Source: Glaciecola petra (GTDB taxonomy: Bacteria > Pseudomonadota > Gammaproteobacteria > Enterobacterales > Alteromonadaceae). Taken from it: a stretch of 64,000 bases of DNA. This document shows positions 63,250-64,000 of the stretch, in pieces (position 1 is the stretch's first letter; each line of letters opens with the position of its first letter). The stretch is from contig NZ_JAVRHX010000001.1 in assembly GCF_031846345.1 (NCBI RefSeq), forward strand, positions 62,001-126,000, given 5' to 3'. The notes under the pieces were generated by a model. It did no database searches, was not told where the DNA came from, and worked only from the letters and a program-made list of their open reading frames with translations. Both the position numbers and the translations under genes were made by a program.

Positions 63250-64000
63250 GCCTTTACAACACTATGCAAAGGTGGCCATGCCGTTGCCTTTGTATACCTA
63301 TTTTGACTACGCTTTAAATGCTGAGCAATCTCAACAAGTAGTAATTGGCGGGCGAGTTTTAGTGCCATTTGGTAAAAGGAAAGTGCTTGGTATTGTTGTA
63401 GAGCTGTCCAATGACTCAACTTTAGAATCTACAAAAATAAAAAATGTGCTTGAATGTTTGGATCAAGTAGCACTATTTGATGCAACATTATTAAAACTAG
63501 CACAATGGCTTGCACAGTTTTACATTGCGCCAGTTGGTGAAGTCTTTGCGACTATGTTGCCAAGTGCTCTGAATAAAGGCGCTAGCGCTACTCCGGCGGC
63601 GATATACTATTTAACATCAAAGCAGGCATTTTCAAGTGAGGACAAACAACGCGCGGCGCAATTGCTGGCGCGTAGTAAGCAGCAGTTAAACTTGTATGAA
63701 CGTGTAAGTGAGCACGATTTGCGCCTAAGTCAGCTTAAATCTGAATTTTCCAACACAGTAATTAAAGGTCTACAAGAAAAAAACCTAATCGAACTCGTGG
63801 AAAAGCCAGAGCCTACCGGACAATGGCAGCAACAAATAGTCCTGGGCAGTAAACAGCGCCCCAACCCAGAACAATCGATTGCAATTGCGAGCATTAATCA
63901 GGCAAGTCAATTTACTGTTTTTTTGATAGAGGGTGTGACGGGTAGTGGCAAAACAGAAGTCTATTTGCAAGTCATCGAAGAAAAGCTACTACTTGGTAAA
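63242..64000 (+). CDS. priA: Primosomal protein N' PriA, 3' end cut by window edge
   Basis: Replication-restart DNA helicase; the first 253 codons are visible and open to base 64000. The N-terminal 3' DNA-binding domain (AKVAMPLPLYTYFDYAL, GGRVLVPFGKRKVLGIV, LAQFYIAPVGEVFATMLP) is followed by the helicase domain with Walker A VTGSGKTEVYL. ATG 63242 overlaps the end of the hydrolase gene. rpmE lies divergently nearby, the conserved neighbourhood of priA. Confidence 0.95.
   Translation, partial: MSEPLQHYAKVAMPLPLYTYFDYALNAEQSQQVVIGGRVLVPFGKRKVLGIVVELSNDSTLESTKIKNVLECLDQVALFDATLLKLAQWLAQFYIAPVGEVFATMLPSALNKGASATPAAIYYLTSKQAFSSEDKQRAAQLLARSKQQLNLYERVSEHDLRLSQLKSEFSNTVIKGLQEKNLIELVEKPEPTGQWQQQIVLGSKQRPNPEQSIAIASINQASQFTVFLIEGVTGSGKTEVYLQVIEEKLLLGK

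Noticed and set aside
1..64000. tRNA, rRNA, prophage, integrase or insertion-sequence genes
   Set aside because: None of their sequence signatures was found on either strand.

Overview
The window is about 64 kb of AT-rich chromosome from a gammaproteobacterium, most likely an Alteromonadales marine heterotroph (Alteromonadaceae or a neighbour). The call rests on gene order and content: the ispB / rplU-rpmA-obgE block, the rpoS-nlpD-yqaA-pcm-surE-truD-ispF-ispD-ftsB block, a large TonB-dependent receptor beside a TPR-sulfotransferase, a BCCT carrier, two chemoreceptors and MsrPQ. I see no rRNA, tRNA, CRISPR array, prophage or complete insertion sequence. Genus-level naming would need a 16S or whole-genome comparison.

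Layout. 1-2.2 kb: a cut-off lipoprotein and a CgeB-like glycosyltransferase. 2.2-7.4 kb: housekeeping genes (pepQ, ispB, rplU, rpmA, obgE, folA), with a 182-bp palindromic element between rpmA and obgE. 7.4-14.5 kb: the rpoS stress/repair/isoprenoid/division block, all on the minus strand. 14.6-17.0 kb: an atypical Nramp-like carrier with a mannose-6-phosphate isomerase. 17.3-26.9 kb: putA, ygiM-like, CYTH-CHAD, an exported bactofilin-like protein, GlsB, a BCCT carrier and trxC. 26.9-28.6 kb: a HipA/HipB-type toxin-antitoxin pair in toxin-first order. 28.8-32.8 kb: two membrane proteins, then ahpC and ahpF. 32.9-38.1 kb: TPR-sulfotransferase and TonB receptor. 38.4-42.1 kb: class IV aminotransferase, DUF3137-like protein, LemA, P-loop sulfotransferase-like protein and DUF4870. 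42.2-43.4 kb: malic enzyme. 43.7-45.3 kb: a small exported peptide with a Rox/JmjC-type oxygenase. 45.3-58 kb: DUF3300, a NIT-domain chemoreceptor, a six-gene periplasmic redox operon (chemoreceptor, dihaem peroxidase, cupredoxin, dihaem cytochrome c, MsrP, MsrQ), then a PepSY / PhoP-like / PhoQ-like sensory set. 58-64 kb: katG, a choice-of-anchor H protein, rpmE, a lipoprotein hydrolase and the 5' part of priA.

How it works together. The strongest theme is defence against oxidants at several levels: AhpC/AhpF and KatG for cytoplasmic peroxide, TrxC for cytoplasmic disulfides, a dihaem peroxidase for periplasmic peroxide, MsrPQ for oxidised periplasmic methionine, and RpoS/NlpD for general stress. 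The least explained parts are the Rox-type oxygenase with its small exported partner, the redox-chemotaxis operon, the aminotransferase/sulfotransferase-like neighbourhood, the toxin-first Hip pair, and the palindromic element after rpmA.
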